Shown here one piece after another: positions 35,814-45,126 of a stretch of 64,000 nucleotides of DNA. Where the stretch lies: NCBI RefSeq assembly GCF_019578655.1, contig NC_063265.1, forward strand, positions 62,001-126,000, written 5' to 3'. The stretch comes from Ricinus communis (Eukaryota; Streptophyta; Magnoliopsida; Malpighiales; Euphorbiaceae). Below the pieces are notes generated by a model. It was not told where the DNA came from, did no database searches, and worked only from the letters and a program-made list of their open reading frames with translations. The first letter of the stretch is position 1; each line of letters begins with the position of its first letter. A program made the translations under genes and the position numbers.

Positions 35814-36304
35814 CTAATAAAATGTTTCAAAACAAAAGGTTAAAATATTAAAGATTAAAGATAAAGTTTGGGGTGCCTCCCAAAAGCGCTTCTTTTTTAT
35901 GTGATAAGTCTTCTTAGTTGGACTAATGGTGAAAAGCAAACGGTGGGGATTGATGACCATCCATCCTTCTTCCAAGCAAATGGCTTCAAGTATCCGCTTA
36001 AAGGGATAATCGTCGACTTCCTCTTCCCGACTATCAAGCAAGCTGCCAGTAAGATGGGCAAAACTCGCTCCTCGTATAATTGAACGTAGTCATGATGCTG
36101 TAGGGGCTCTTCCAATTTGAAAGCTGGAGTTTCAACAATTGGAAGGATCGATGGTTGGGCAATTTCTTCAAGAGTGTCGATGGTTTTCTTTAGTCCTTGG
36201 CTTGGTTCACTTGCTAGAAGAAACTCGAGCTCTTCCAAGACTTCTTCATTGGATAACTCGTGCTCATCTTCCATCATCGAAGGGACTTGTGGAAAATCCA
36301 CCAA
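35814..36304 (-). pseudogene. Element BC second open stretch, unknown function
   Basis: Frames 36304-35897 and 36041-35814 overlap in different phases. They read MVDFPQVPSMMEDEHELSNE, VLEELEFLLASEPSQGLKKT, ESIPxLP-like LPIVETPAFKLEEPLQHHDY and KRKSTIIPLSGYLKPFAWKK. The acidic part with ELSNEEVLEELEFLLASEP also appears around 25850-25700 in element D (between protease and RT), so this is the linker region of an Athila polyprotein from which protease and RT have been removed. The 3' part is shared with 40-234. No enzyme motif is visible. Confidence 0.55.
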
Positions 36305-36463
36305 AAATTCCTCTAATCAAGATCATCAACTCAGACGCTCCTGCTGATAATCTTTCAAAGGAATCATGTTCGCCTCTTCCTTTCTAGTTCCATCTCCATG
36401 TTCAAGAAATCATCCCGCATGTGAAGCATCATCGCCAAACATAGTAGATAAACCAGAAAATTC

Positions 36464-37072
36464 TCACCGAACGCAAAGTGACGGGCGCCAAGTGTTCCTC
36501 GGATTCAAAGAGTTTGATGGAGTTCCCAATTGCTCTTCAGCTAGTAACTTGAAGATTAAGCCTACTTGATGCTCTATATTCTTAATCGAGGCTTGTTGAT
36601 CTTCAACTATCCTCTCTATTTGTTGGAATCTATCATCAAGACTTGCAATAAACCTCATCATCAACTCCTCTGACACTAACTCTTCACCTTGAGTTGATGG
36701 TGCAAGATTAGGATGCTGAAATTTTGGTGGTTCTTCGCCATCTAAGCTCCATCCAAAGGGTGAATGAGTGCTCCATTCTTGATTGTAGGTGCTTCCATAC
36801 GAGTCATTTGGCCAACTTCCCGTATAATTAACCTGTTCATAGTTATAAGAACAATGAGCAACATCACTATATAATGGACAATGATTACTCAAATGTAAAC
36901 CACAATAAAATTCATAAAAAACTTGAGATGAAAGGATAGGAGTGGAGAGTTGATTGGTAGCCCTGCAAAACAATTCCACTCGAGCTTTTAAAGATGCACG
37001 GGTATCCCAATTTTTAGCACTCTCTTGGTTCCTGATCCTATTTTCCAACGTGTCATACAAAGAGTTTAGCAT
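36464..37072 (-). CDS. Element BC gag-like protein fragment
   Basis: 202 codons open on the minus strand. It reads MLNSLYDTLENRIRNQESAK, FYEFYCGLHLSNHCPLYSDV, then a Ser/Tyr/Trp/Pro-rich part, EELMMRFIASLDDRFQQIER and IVEDQQASIKNIEHQVGLIF. The last part, a short predicted coiled coil with NIExQVGxxxKLLAExQxGTxPSN, is how Athila gag proteins end (before the TLRSGK box). CHYNYEQVNY-like and YCGLHLSNHCPLY segments recall the zinc-finger-like Cys pattern of Athila gag. The N-terminal gag core is missing. It might still be made, as no stop interrupts it, but nothing shows that. Confidence 0.55.
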   Translation of the reverse strand: MLNSLYDTLENRIRNQESAKNWDTRASLKARVELFCRATNQLSTPILSSQVFYEFYCGLHLSNHCPLYSDVAHCSYNYEQVNYTGSWPNDSYGSTYNQEWSTHSPFGWSLDGEEPPKFQHPNLAPSTQGEELVSEELMMRFIASLDDRFQQIERIVEDQQASIKNIEHQVGLIFKLLAEEQLGTPSNSLNPRNTWRPSLCVR

Positions 37073-37213
37073 TGAACCTCCTTATCATCCACTATCTGAA
37101 TCATAAACTTAACTAAATAAATATGTACAAACAAAACAGAAATAAATATAAATAAAAATAAAAAATGGCTAAATTAACAAATAGCAAATTTCACTCTAGT
37201 TTTCAAACAAATT

Positions 37214-37235
37214 TCAAGAACGGCCGCCAAAAACT
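37214..37235 (-). other. Primer-binding site of element BC
   Basis: Minus strand TTTTTGGCGGCCGTTCTTGA next to the LTR end. The Athila-type site is TTTTGGCGCCGTTGCCGGGG; here GGCG[G]CCGTT has one extra G, then diverges. Confidence 0.6.
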
Positions 37236-38802
37236 TGATGTGTGCTACTTGTGTTAGCTACAATCTAAGGCGGTGTACCTATCGATGCAGTCTAGCACTA
37301 ATGGCGAGTATCAAGGTCGTATTCCTCAGGAAAGTGAAAGCCCAGAGTTACTCCTTTGTTCTTTGTTATATTAACCTAAAATGAATGATGAATAATTTCT
37401 AAACTAACTAATAGCTACAACCTAAGTTCTAAGGGAGATGCACGAGTAATTGATAACTAAAATAACCAAGACAAGAAAGCAAACCCAAAGGGAACCTAAA
37501 CTAGTTGGCAATCAAATAAAAGATAAAGGATTGGTGAGTCTAATTATGCTACCCGTGGACGAATTCTTAACCGAATTTGGTTTCTCTCTCGAGATAACCG
37601 AATTCCTAAACCTAATAACTTAAAGTTGGAATCTCTTCCTAACGATTGATTCTTAAATTATTATTAAGCTTTAATCTGCCTCTATTAAGCTTTGTTAATT
37701 CTTAATCTGGCTAGTTAATTATCCTTATCTCTAAGCGATTATTAACCAGTTCTTGCTATTCAAAATTCCAATTGCCAAATGGACTTCTCAATCACACAAA
37801 GCAATCTAAACACACAATTCACAACGTCTCATGAATGATGCATTATCTTATTAATACTGAAAGTTCTTGCTATTCAAAATTCCAATTGCCAAATGGACTT
37901 CTCAATCACACAAAGCAATCTAAACACATAATTCACAACGTCTCATGAATGATGCATTATCTTATTAATACTGAAAGTAAAAAGAATACAAAAGTACCCA
38001 AACAATCCAATAATATAATACTAAGCCAACATAGTAAAGAAATCCCAATGGATTTATTCAATCTAGCTAATCATGTTCATAATCAAAATACACAAGAATT
38101 CAATTACAACAATGAGTAAAGGTAGAGAAAACCTGATTACACCCTTGGATGAGAGTAAACAGCCCCAATTCCTCTTGCTCGAATTAAATCGATTCTTGTT
38201 CCTTTTGCTCAATTTGAAAACCAATCAATGAACCTCGCCTAATCTTCGATCTTTGAAGGGAATCCAATTGAAACCTTGATCCAAGTCTCCTTTTTCCTTG
38301 GTTTCAGCTTAGAAAACTCTTAGGGAGATAAAAGTTAGGGTTTGGGACGTTCTCCCCCGCTCTCTTCTCTTTCTTTCCTCTCTTCTTTCTTTTAATTAAT
38401 TCCCCCTATTACCGCCAACACGACCGTGTTGATGCCCGTGTTCCCAACACGGGCTGGTGTTTATGCCCGTGTTACTCTCTGTGGACGTGCTCCCTAAGAA
38501 CTTCCTTTTTCTTTGATGTTTGATGCAACCAACACGGCCGTGTTGGTGCCCGTGTTGGGAACACGGCCAGTGTTGAAACCAACATGGCCATGTTCAACTT
38601 CCTCATGCGCATACTTAGCTTGTTTCGGCAGCTTCGGCGTCCAATTATGCTTCAATTCTTCCCTTTATCATTCTTTGACTTCTTTTGGACCTAATGCACA
38701 CAAACAGACGCATAGGGTGAGTGTTGGGACCAATTCACATCCAAATGTCCATAAATTCATTCTTAAAAACCTCATTTAGATGTGTGTATTTTACGCACAT
38801 CA
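37236..38802 (-). repeat. LTR C (5' LTR of element BC)
   Basis: Same termini as LTR B. It is 114 bases longer because a 114-base block starting GTTCTTGCTATTCAAAATTC is present twice, at 37749-37862 and 37863-37976, against once in B. A palindrome-rich cluster lies at 38413-38600. Confidence 0.85.
37749..37976. repeat. 114-bp tandem duplication in LTR C
   Basis: Two nearly identical 114-base copies head to tail. LTR B and LTR A have one copy, so the duplication arose after insertion; it accounts exactly for the LTR length difference. Confidence 0.85.
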
Positions 38803-38807
38803 AGAAG
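38803..38807. other. Target-site duplication, right, element BC
   Basis: AGAAG, identical to 33047-33051. Confidence 0.8.
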
Positions 38808-39674
38808 GTATAGATAATCTCTTAAATTCTTAGCTGAATCTTAGTTAAGCTTTAAAATTTTAAGTTGGAACAATTAAGGCCCCTTATGCATCAGTTAATT
38901 ATTTTGGCAAAAGGTACGGATAACTTTCTAAATTTTAATTAAATCTCAATTAAACCCTTAAACTTTAAGTTTGAACAGTTAAGCTCTTAAAATAAATAAT
39001 ATGAAATAATTAAACCCCTCTATGCAACTCTGTTAATTATTTTTATTAATAATAGCCTACATAAAATGTCAATCAATAGCATAAAGACACCTAGATTATA
39101 AATTCTATTTTTTATATTTCTAAAAAATAATACAAAATCAAAAAATAATACAATAATTAAAATAATTATTTGAACCAAAAAAAAAAAAAGATAAAACCTA
39201 GTGTGAAAAATGAAAGGGTTAAGATAAAACCTAGTATGAAAATGTAGGTTTATCCTTTTTTAATTGAACTAGTTATTTTAACTTTTGCATTATTTTGAGA
39301 AATATAAAAGAAATAGAATTTATAATCTTAGTGTCTTTATGATATTGGTTGTCATTTTATGTTGGTCATTATCAATAAAAATAGTTAACAATAGTAGTAA
39401 CAGAGTTGCATAGAGGAGCTTAATTGTTGAGTATTATTTAGTTTAAGGGCTTAAATATTCTAACTTAAAGTTTAAAGGCTTATTGAGATTTGACCAAAAT
39501 TTAGGGGTTATTTGTACCTTTTGCCAAAATAGTTAACAGTAGCAGTAATGAAGTTACATAGAGAAGCTTAATTGTTCCATGTTATTTAGTTTAATAGCTT
39601 ATTGTTCCAGCTTAAAATTTAAAGGCTTAATTAGAATTCGATCACAATCTAAGGAGTTATCAGTACTTTTTGCC
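38808..39674. mobile_element. Two-layer foldback element (long inverted repeats)
   Basis: An inner palindrome runs from GGCAAAAGGTAC at 38906 to GTACCTTTTGCC ending 39525; its arms (38906-39170 and 39245-39525) pair over most of their length around a loop at about 39180-39245. Outside it a second pair of arms, 38808-38905 and 39526-39674, is itself an imperfect copy of the first part of the inner arms (ending AGTACTTTTTGCC). Each side thus holds a direct repeat of about 150 bases. The left outer arm is cut by element BC. Such long-TIR elements without genes are usually attributed to Mutator-like DNA transposons, but I cannot prove the superfamily. Confidence 0.7.
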
Positions 39675-39859
39675 AATAAAAGAAATATAAAGTTGAGAGT
39701 TATTTAGATAATGAGGCCTTTTAAATAGTAACATTCGTTTTACCTCTTTTTCTATCTCAATTTGCATGATAGCACAATAGTAAAAAATAAATTGTAAAAT
39801 TGTAATAACAACTAGGAGGACCATGAAGAATAAATTTTTTGCAAAAAATATTATTTAAG
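39675..39859. other. Short AT-rich spacer
   Basis: Between two foldback elements; nothing recognised. Confidence 0.4.
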
Positions 39860-40570
39860 AATATTTGGCCTCTATATTTTATTTTAAGATTTGATCGTTG
39901 TACTTTCATTCGATAACATTTAAGTTTTTATACTTTTATTTTCATAAAGTCAAGTCAGTTTTTTAAAATATAAGTCCTTTTTCAAAAATTAAAAATAAAA
40001 TATGCTATTTATATTTATTATTATTTGTTAAAATCAACATTTTTTTATATTTATCTCTTTACAAATAGGTTGTCTTTCTTTCTATTAGTTATCTCTTATT
40101 TTTATTAATTAAAATAACATGTCTTAATTAATATAATTGATTTATTTAATAAATTATAATTTAATTTTATATAAATTAAAATCAAGTGGTACCTTTTTAA
40201 TTAAATTAATAGCTTATTATAAAAATAAAATAACTTTAAATCTAAATTAGAATAAATCTTTATCATTTCTATAACTTAATTTTTAAATAACAATTCTCAA
40301 AATTATGAACAAAATAAAAGTACATGGGTTTAATGTTATGCACATAAAAATATAAGGACTCATTCTCATAAAATAAAAGTATAAAAATATAGTACATAAA
40401 ACCTAAAAATTATTTTTACATGCATTAACAGTAACGTATAATACATGATCCTCGCTACTGTTAGAAAAGGATTTAATTTTTATAAAAATAAAAATATAAG
40501 GATCCAATGTCACCAAATGAAAATTCAAGGATCTAGTCCAAAAAAAGTAAAAGTACAAGAGCCAAATATA
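39860..40570. mobile_element. Foldback element with long imperfect inverted repeats
   Basis: The left arm starts ATATTTGGCCTCTATATTTT; the right arm, read in reverse, starts ATATTTGGCTCTTGTACTTT. The arms continue to pair for about 100 bases, with matching TTTTATACTTTTATTTTCAT and TTATATTTTTATTTTTATAA segments. The centre is AT-rich and holds no gene; the open frame at 40445-40630 lies in the right arm. Confidence 0.6.
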
Positions 40571-40964
40571 AGTTATTCCTATTATTTATCCTTCCCTTTC
40601 TTTCTCAAACTCAATAATCAAATCATATAATGAAATATGAAAACTAAAATAAAATTATAAATATGAATAAATAATTAAACTAAACGCTTGTAAGCACTCT
40701 TTTTCTAGATCTAGATATCAAGAGAATTATCGAAAACCTGATGACAAAAGTCACTGCTTCCCTCGGGCCTTAAGGAGTTAAGAACAGTCAAATCCCAATT
40801 AGGGTTATGAATAATTGAGCTTAAAATTACTCTTCAAAATCAAACTCAACTAACCAAAAAGTTAAGGTTATGGTCAAAATCAGTTAAATGACCAAATTCA
40901 GGGGCTAAAACGTAAATTTTTACAAGTTTTGCCCTATAGAGCTATTTGGCTCTGCATACAGTCG
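40571..40964. other. Spacer or unclassified repeat left of the Cassandra-type LTR
   Basis: No gene. The part from about 40740 (AGTCACTGCTTCCCTCGGGC onward) looks repeat-like (it continues after the LTR at 41361 with GCCGATCG words) but I cannot assign it. Confidence 0.35.
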
Positions 40965-41360
40965 TGTGACAGCCTGGCCTAGAGAGCGGTCCGATGAGGG
41001 CTTGCAATGATCGCCGAGGCAAAGAAAAGATAGGATGCCTGGACAATGAGCGGCTCGCAGTTTCAGGATGGCAAGACTTAATGTACGGGGTATATGAATG
41101 AATCGAATTGCATATCGAAATGGGGTGGGGAATGGTTGATAATATATATGTAAAGAGTTGGAAATAGTCACATAAGGCGTCTTTTGGTTGTTTGGCCGTG
41201 GTGTTGTAGGAACTCCAGAGTTAAACGTGCTTGGTTCAGAGAAATTCCAGGATGGGGGACCTCTTGGAAAGTTCTCGAACCTGCTAAAGGGACAAAACTG
41301 TGAGGCCAGTGGGGGCCAAAGTAGACAATATCTCATGTGATCTAGTTCAGGGTCGTTACA
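40965..41360 (+). mobile_element. Cassandra-type TRIM, solo LTR with 5S rRNA-like core
   Basis: Starts TGTGACAGCCTGGCC and ends GGGTCGTTACA. Flanked by a perfect 5-bp duplication AGTCG (40960-40964 and 41361-41365). It holds a 5S rRNA-like segment at 41211-41280. Cassandra elements are tiny non-autonomous plant retrotransposons whose LTRs carry a 5S rRNA-like sequence with RNA polymerase III control boxes; length (396), 5S content and the ...GTTACA end all fit. Only one LTR is present and no interior or primer site follows, so it is a solo LTR. Confidence 0.8.
41211..41280 (+). other. 5S rRNA-like sequence with internal promoter boxes
   Basis: AACTCCAGAGTTAAACGTGC matches the 5S rRNA stretch AACTCCGAAGTTAAGCGTGC, and AGGATGGGGGACCTCTTGGA matches AGGATGGGTGACCTCCTGGG, with the spacing of the box A and box C of 5S genes. 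The first half of 5S is not recognisable, so this is not a true 5S gene. It is the shared feature of Cassandra LTRs. Confidence 0.8.
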
Positions 41361-41365
41361 AGTCG

Positions 41366-42339
41366 ATTGGCTGTACATAGAGCCATCGGCTCTGTCACAA
41401 AGCCGATCGACTCTATATAGTATTGATCGGCTTCGTGCACTGCTGGTTGACCTAGAAATCAGATTTTCACATTATTTTTCAATGTTTTCCGACTTTAGAT
41501 ATCATAATTATTAAAATACGTATTTTAGAAGGTCTTATTGATAATAATTCAAATTCTTAATTATTTTCATGATTTATTCAATATTTATCGTTCAAAATAG
41601 TTTTGATGAATCCAAATATTATTAATAATTATTGACAACTATCAATAAAAGAAACATATATCCTAGCCTTTAGGATTTCTTTTATCATTCTTTGTAAATA
41701 GAAAAAGAGACTCTAGGCCATGGGGATTGGCAATTCTTAGCAAAGAACGACTGCTAAATTTTTAACGAACGTACTAAGATTTAGAAAAATAAACACTAAC
41801 ACTTAAATACTCTAGATTCCTACCCAATCTTTGGATCCTCTACTCCTAAGACTTAAGGATCTACATAATACGGGAACAACCTGAGAGTTCCCCTATTAAT
41901 TATCTCTTCATGCTTTATTTTCTTCTTTTCATTTTTAATTTTTTAACTTGATTGTATCCATTAGATCTCCATGATTAGGTTTTTATATGCTAGATCTAAG
42001 TTTGATATGTGTCTCACATGATTAGATTAGATTTGTCATGACATTGGTGATAGAGTATCATTCTGATAATTTTCACATAATTAGGGTTTAGATCTATCAA
42101 CTTTCATGAGAATTAATTAGATTGGCATGGTTAGAGTTTTTAATTGGATTTTATCATGAATGAGATCTATTGATATTCTTATATGCTTTTTTTAATGAAA
42201 ACTGTCATTCTATTATGTCTTAAGATAGTTTTGTTATTTGTATTTGCCATATAATAAATCTGCCAATTTGTACCTTTAGTCATCAGTATGTTTAGGATTT
42301 ATTAGTTTCCTTATTATTGTTATTCATATGAGTATTAGT
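41366..42339. other. Spacer with GCCGATCG words, no gene seen
   Basis: 41361-41450 contains several related words (GAGCCATCGGCTCT, AAGCCGATCGACTC, TTGATCGGCTTC) that can pair with one another. The remainder to 42339 is AT-rich and unclassified; it may be part of an old LTR. Confidence 0.4.
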
Positions 42340-44728
42340 TGTCACGACTCGATCTGTGGGCCCATGACCGGCACTAGAGAATGGGTAGGCTTAAAGCCAC
42401 CAAGTCCCGTAGTAAGCCTTACTAATCGATATTCAATAAAGTGCATATGAAAACATAATATTAATCCTCTCTGACATGCTATACACAAATCTAACTAGTC
42501 ATTGATAATATTTCACGTCCGTTATAGACCGGGATGAACATAACAAATAAAGATACTACTGCGGAAGGTCTAGAATATAAAATAACTAAAAATATAAAAG
42601 TATAAATTACTTTTTATAGGCTCGATAAAGAAGAAAGTCGAGCTGTCACTATGCAGGACGGCGAAGAACTCTAACTGTCACCTGAAAAATAAAATTGAGA
42701 CTGTTAGTCTCGAGAGTGAGTTAAAATCACATAACCCTGCAACTATTGCAGTCTTCTCAATATAACATTCATTAACTCAATATATCAATGCCATTATGCA
42801 TTAAAATACGAGTCATGCCATAATTTAGAAAAAAAACATTTAAAGACTTATGGGACGAGTAGCTTAGCAGAACCCTAACCCATAACGCTAGTAGCCTTTC
42901 GGCTCTCTTATTCTAATAGGTCTCGCTCCCTAAGAATGAAGCTCAACCAGGGTCTTTACGTCCAGCCTAGGCACTTGATTCCCAATTAAGCCGACGCCTA
43001 AAGAGCATTGCTCGACCAGGGACCTTTCTCCGGCAGTCAAGCTTACACAACCCAGAGAGTTATACTCGACCAGGGCCAAAACCAATATAACCTTTGTTAC
43101 CTACCTCTGATTATTACCGGTACGCATGTGGTCCTGATGCAACCCATTAGGTGGCATGTTCTACTATCACCTTATCCCAAAGTCACAATCATAATATATA
43201 TACTGAGAAATAAAATTTATTCAATTGACTATTCATAGGCAATATGATTTATTCAATTACATACTGAGAAATAAAATTTAGTAATATCGGGTAAAGCAAA
43301 CATGCAAAATATCTATAGAAATAATAATAATAGTATTAAAATAACATTATTTAAGATATCATAAATAACTAGATAAATTAACTAATAATAATATTAATAT
43401 TATCGTGATGATTATCAATTAAATGAAGTTTACTTATAATAACGATAATGATACTCATACATAAACATTAATCATTAAATATCGCATTAAGTCTAGACAA
43501 TGCCAATGTACAACGATTATATGACTATAACTCACAGTTCCGTCGCGCTCCACAGTCCGCTCCTACGCTTCGAGTGGAGCTGGCAGGATGGACAGATTAT
43601 CTATTCATGAAAACACTCAGTTAATAGACATTCTTAAATTTCCCTAGACCTAGACCCCTAGATTAGACTGCCTAAAAATATATCAGATTTGAGAATTCTC
43701 TCTAAATTACGAACATTTACCCCCCTTATAACGGGTCCAAAACCTACTAGAAACACTTCAAATATTTTGCAATTAATTAACGGGAGTCGGGCCACCAAAG
43801 TTGTATTATTTTTCCAACTCCGCAACACACCACAAATCACAATTATTTTTTTAAAAATTTCTAGGTATTACATTCTACCCCCCCCCCCCCCCCTAAAAAA
43901 AAAAAGTCAACCTCGGATTTAAAGAAACGCGTCTTACTCAGGATTGGAACAAATGAGGGTAAAGACTCCTCATTTCCTGCTCGGTCTCCCAGTTACACTC
44001 TTCTGACGAATGGTTCTGCCACAACACCTTAACCATCGGAATAACCTTAGAGCGCAATTGGCGACATTGAGTATCCACGATCATGACTGGCCACCAAAAC
44101 TGTATTATTTTTCCAACTCCGCAACACACCACAAATCAGAATTAATTAAATCCAAAAAATTTCAAATTATCCATAATTGACAATTAATAGCAACAACATT
44201 TTTTTTAAAATTACAAAATAATTTTTTGAAGTGGAGATAAAATTATACTGAGCTGGAATTTTATAATTTTGCGCGTTAGAAAAACACCAGGGTCCGGAAG
44301 TCAGTCCTACCAACAGTGTCGGAGTTCGAAGCCGGAAGTGCCTACGTGAAGCTCGAGTTGCGAGAAGTCCGAAAACACAAGAATTTCAGTCAGAAGTCCG
44401 CCGGAAGGCACCGGATTGAGGCTGGAAAGTCTCGGCTTCGGTGAAGCTCCTCCAAGGTTGCTGTTGGAGGAAAACGGCAGGGGAGGCTTGTTCCCAGGGT
44501 TTTTGAGGTTGGGGAACCTGAATCTGGCATCGGATGGCCAAAAGGACAACGGTAAGAAGGCTCCTTTTCCTTGATCGGCGTTCTTTGTGGGAGAAAAGGG
44601 AAGGGGAGGGATGGAAGAGGCATCTGAGGCGGGAGAGAAGGGAGGAAAGGGAAACGGAAAGAAGGAAAAAAGAGGGGGGGAGGAAAGGAAAAAGGAAATT
44701 TATTTTTTAAAAATTTCTAGGTATTACA
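42340..44728 (-). repeat. 3' LTR of element G, with an inserted duplicate of the interior edge
   Basis: In element orientation it starts TGTAATACC (44728) and ends GAGTCGTGACA (42340). It holds a foreign block at about 43848-44091 that copies the LTR/interior joint (see the separate entry). The U3 start (44302-44728) is pyrimidine-rich in element orientation and is missing from the 5' LTR. Open frames at 44307-44623 lie in it and are not genes. Confidence 0.8.
43848..44132 (-). repeat. Duplicate of LTR start, polypurine tract and polymerase end, inside the 3' LTR
   Basis: 43857-44091 matches 44713-44947: the LTR start GGTATTACA, the C-run (polypurine tract on minus), and the chromodomain-like tail of the polyprotein. 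The minus frame at 44132-43938 reads VKVLWQNHSSEECNWETEQE and MRSLYPHLFQS, as does the original next to 44770-44900. On both sides of the block a word starting CCACCAAA and continuing TGTATTATTTTTCCAACTCC occurs (43793 and 44092), so LTR sequence resumes where it left off after a short overlap. Confidence 0.8.
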
Positions 44729-44752
44729 TTCTAACCCCCCCCCCCCCTAGAA
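44729..44752 (-). other. Polypurine tract of element G
   Basis: A run of about 14 C on the plus strand (G on minus) directly before the LTR start TGTAATACC. Such a G-rich tract primes plus-strand synthesis. A second copy is at 43873-43894 inside the LTR. Confidence 0.75.
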
Positions 44753-44769
44753 AAAAAATTCGACCTTGG

Positions 44770-45126
44770 ATTTAAAGAAACGCGTCTTACCTCAGGATTG
44801 GAACAAATGAGGGTAAAGACTCCTCATTTCCTGCTCGGTCTCCCAAGTACACTCTTCTGATGAATGGTTCCGCCACAACACCTTAACCATTGGAATAACC
44901 TTAGAGCGCAATTGGCGAAATTGAATATCCATGATCATGACTGGCTATTCCTCGTAAGTCAGATCTTCACTTACTTCCACATATTGAGGCTACAACATAT
45001 GCGAAAGGTCTGAAATGTACTTCCTTAATATTGATATATGAAATACCGGATGCACATGCGAGAAATTTGGCGGCAAGTCCAGCTTGTATGCCACCCTTCC
45101 AATTCTGTCTATAATCTCAAAGGATC
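44770..45126 (-). pseudogene. Element G chromodomain-like C-terminal tail
   Basis: Broken minus frames read EIIDRIGRVAYKLDLPPNFS, HVHPVFHISILRKYISDLSH, then VKVLWRNHSSEECTWETEQE and MRSLYPHLF. The first part follows integrase in all chromoviruses; the VKVLWxNHxxEExTWExExxMxxxYPHLF end is the type II chromodomain of the Tekay group, thought to help direct insertion into heterochromatin. One stop (LSHML*PQ) and one in EE*PVMI interrupt it. Confidence 0.75.

Larger units (their letters stand above)
33052..38802 (-). mobile_element. Element BC: short non-autonomous Athila-like retrotransposon, family A
   Basis: Two LTRs (33052-34504, 37236-38802) in the same orientation flank a 2.7 kb interior. 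Perfect 5-bp target-site duplication AGAAG at 33047-33051 and 38803-38807. A gag-like frame and a short second frame are present, but there is no reverse transcriptase, RNase H or integrase anywhere in the interior, so mobility would need enzymes from another element. It inserted into the outer arm of a foldback element whose remainder starts at 38808. Confidence 0.85.

Noticed and set aside
36117..36569. Plus-strand open frames opposite the BC gag and linker
   Set aside because: They mirror the minus-strand frames that have gag-like features.
41211..41280. True 5S rRNA gene
   Set aside because: Only the 3' half with the control boxes is recognisable, and it sits in a 396-base LTR with target-site duplication.
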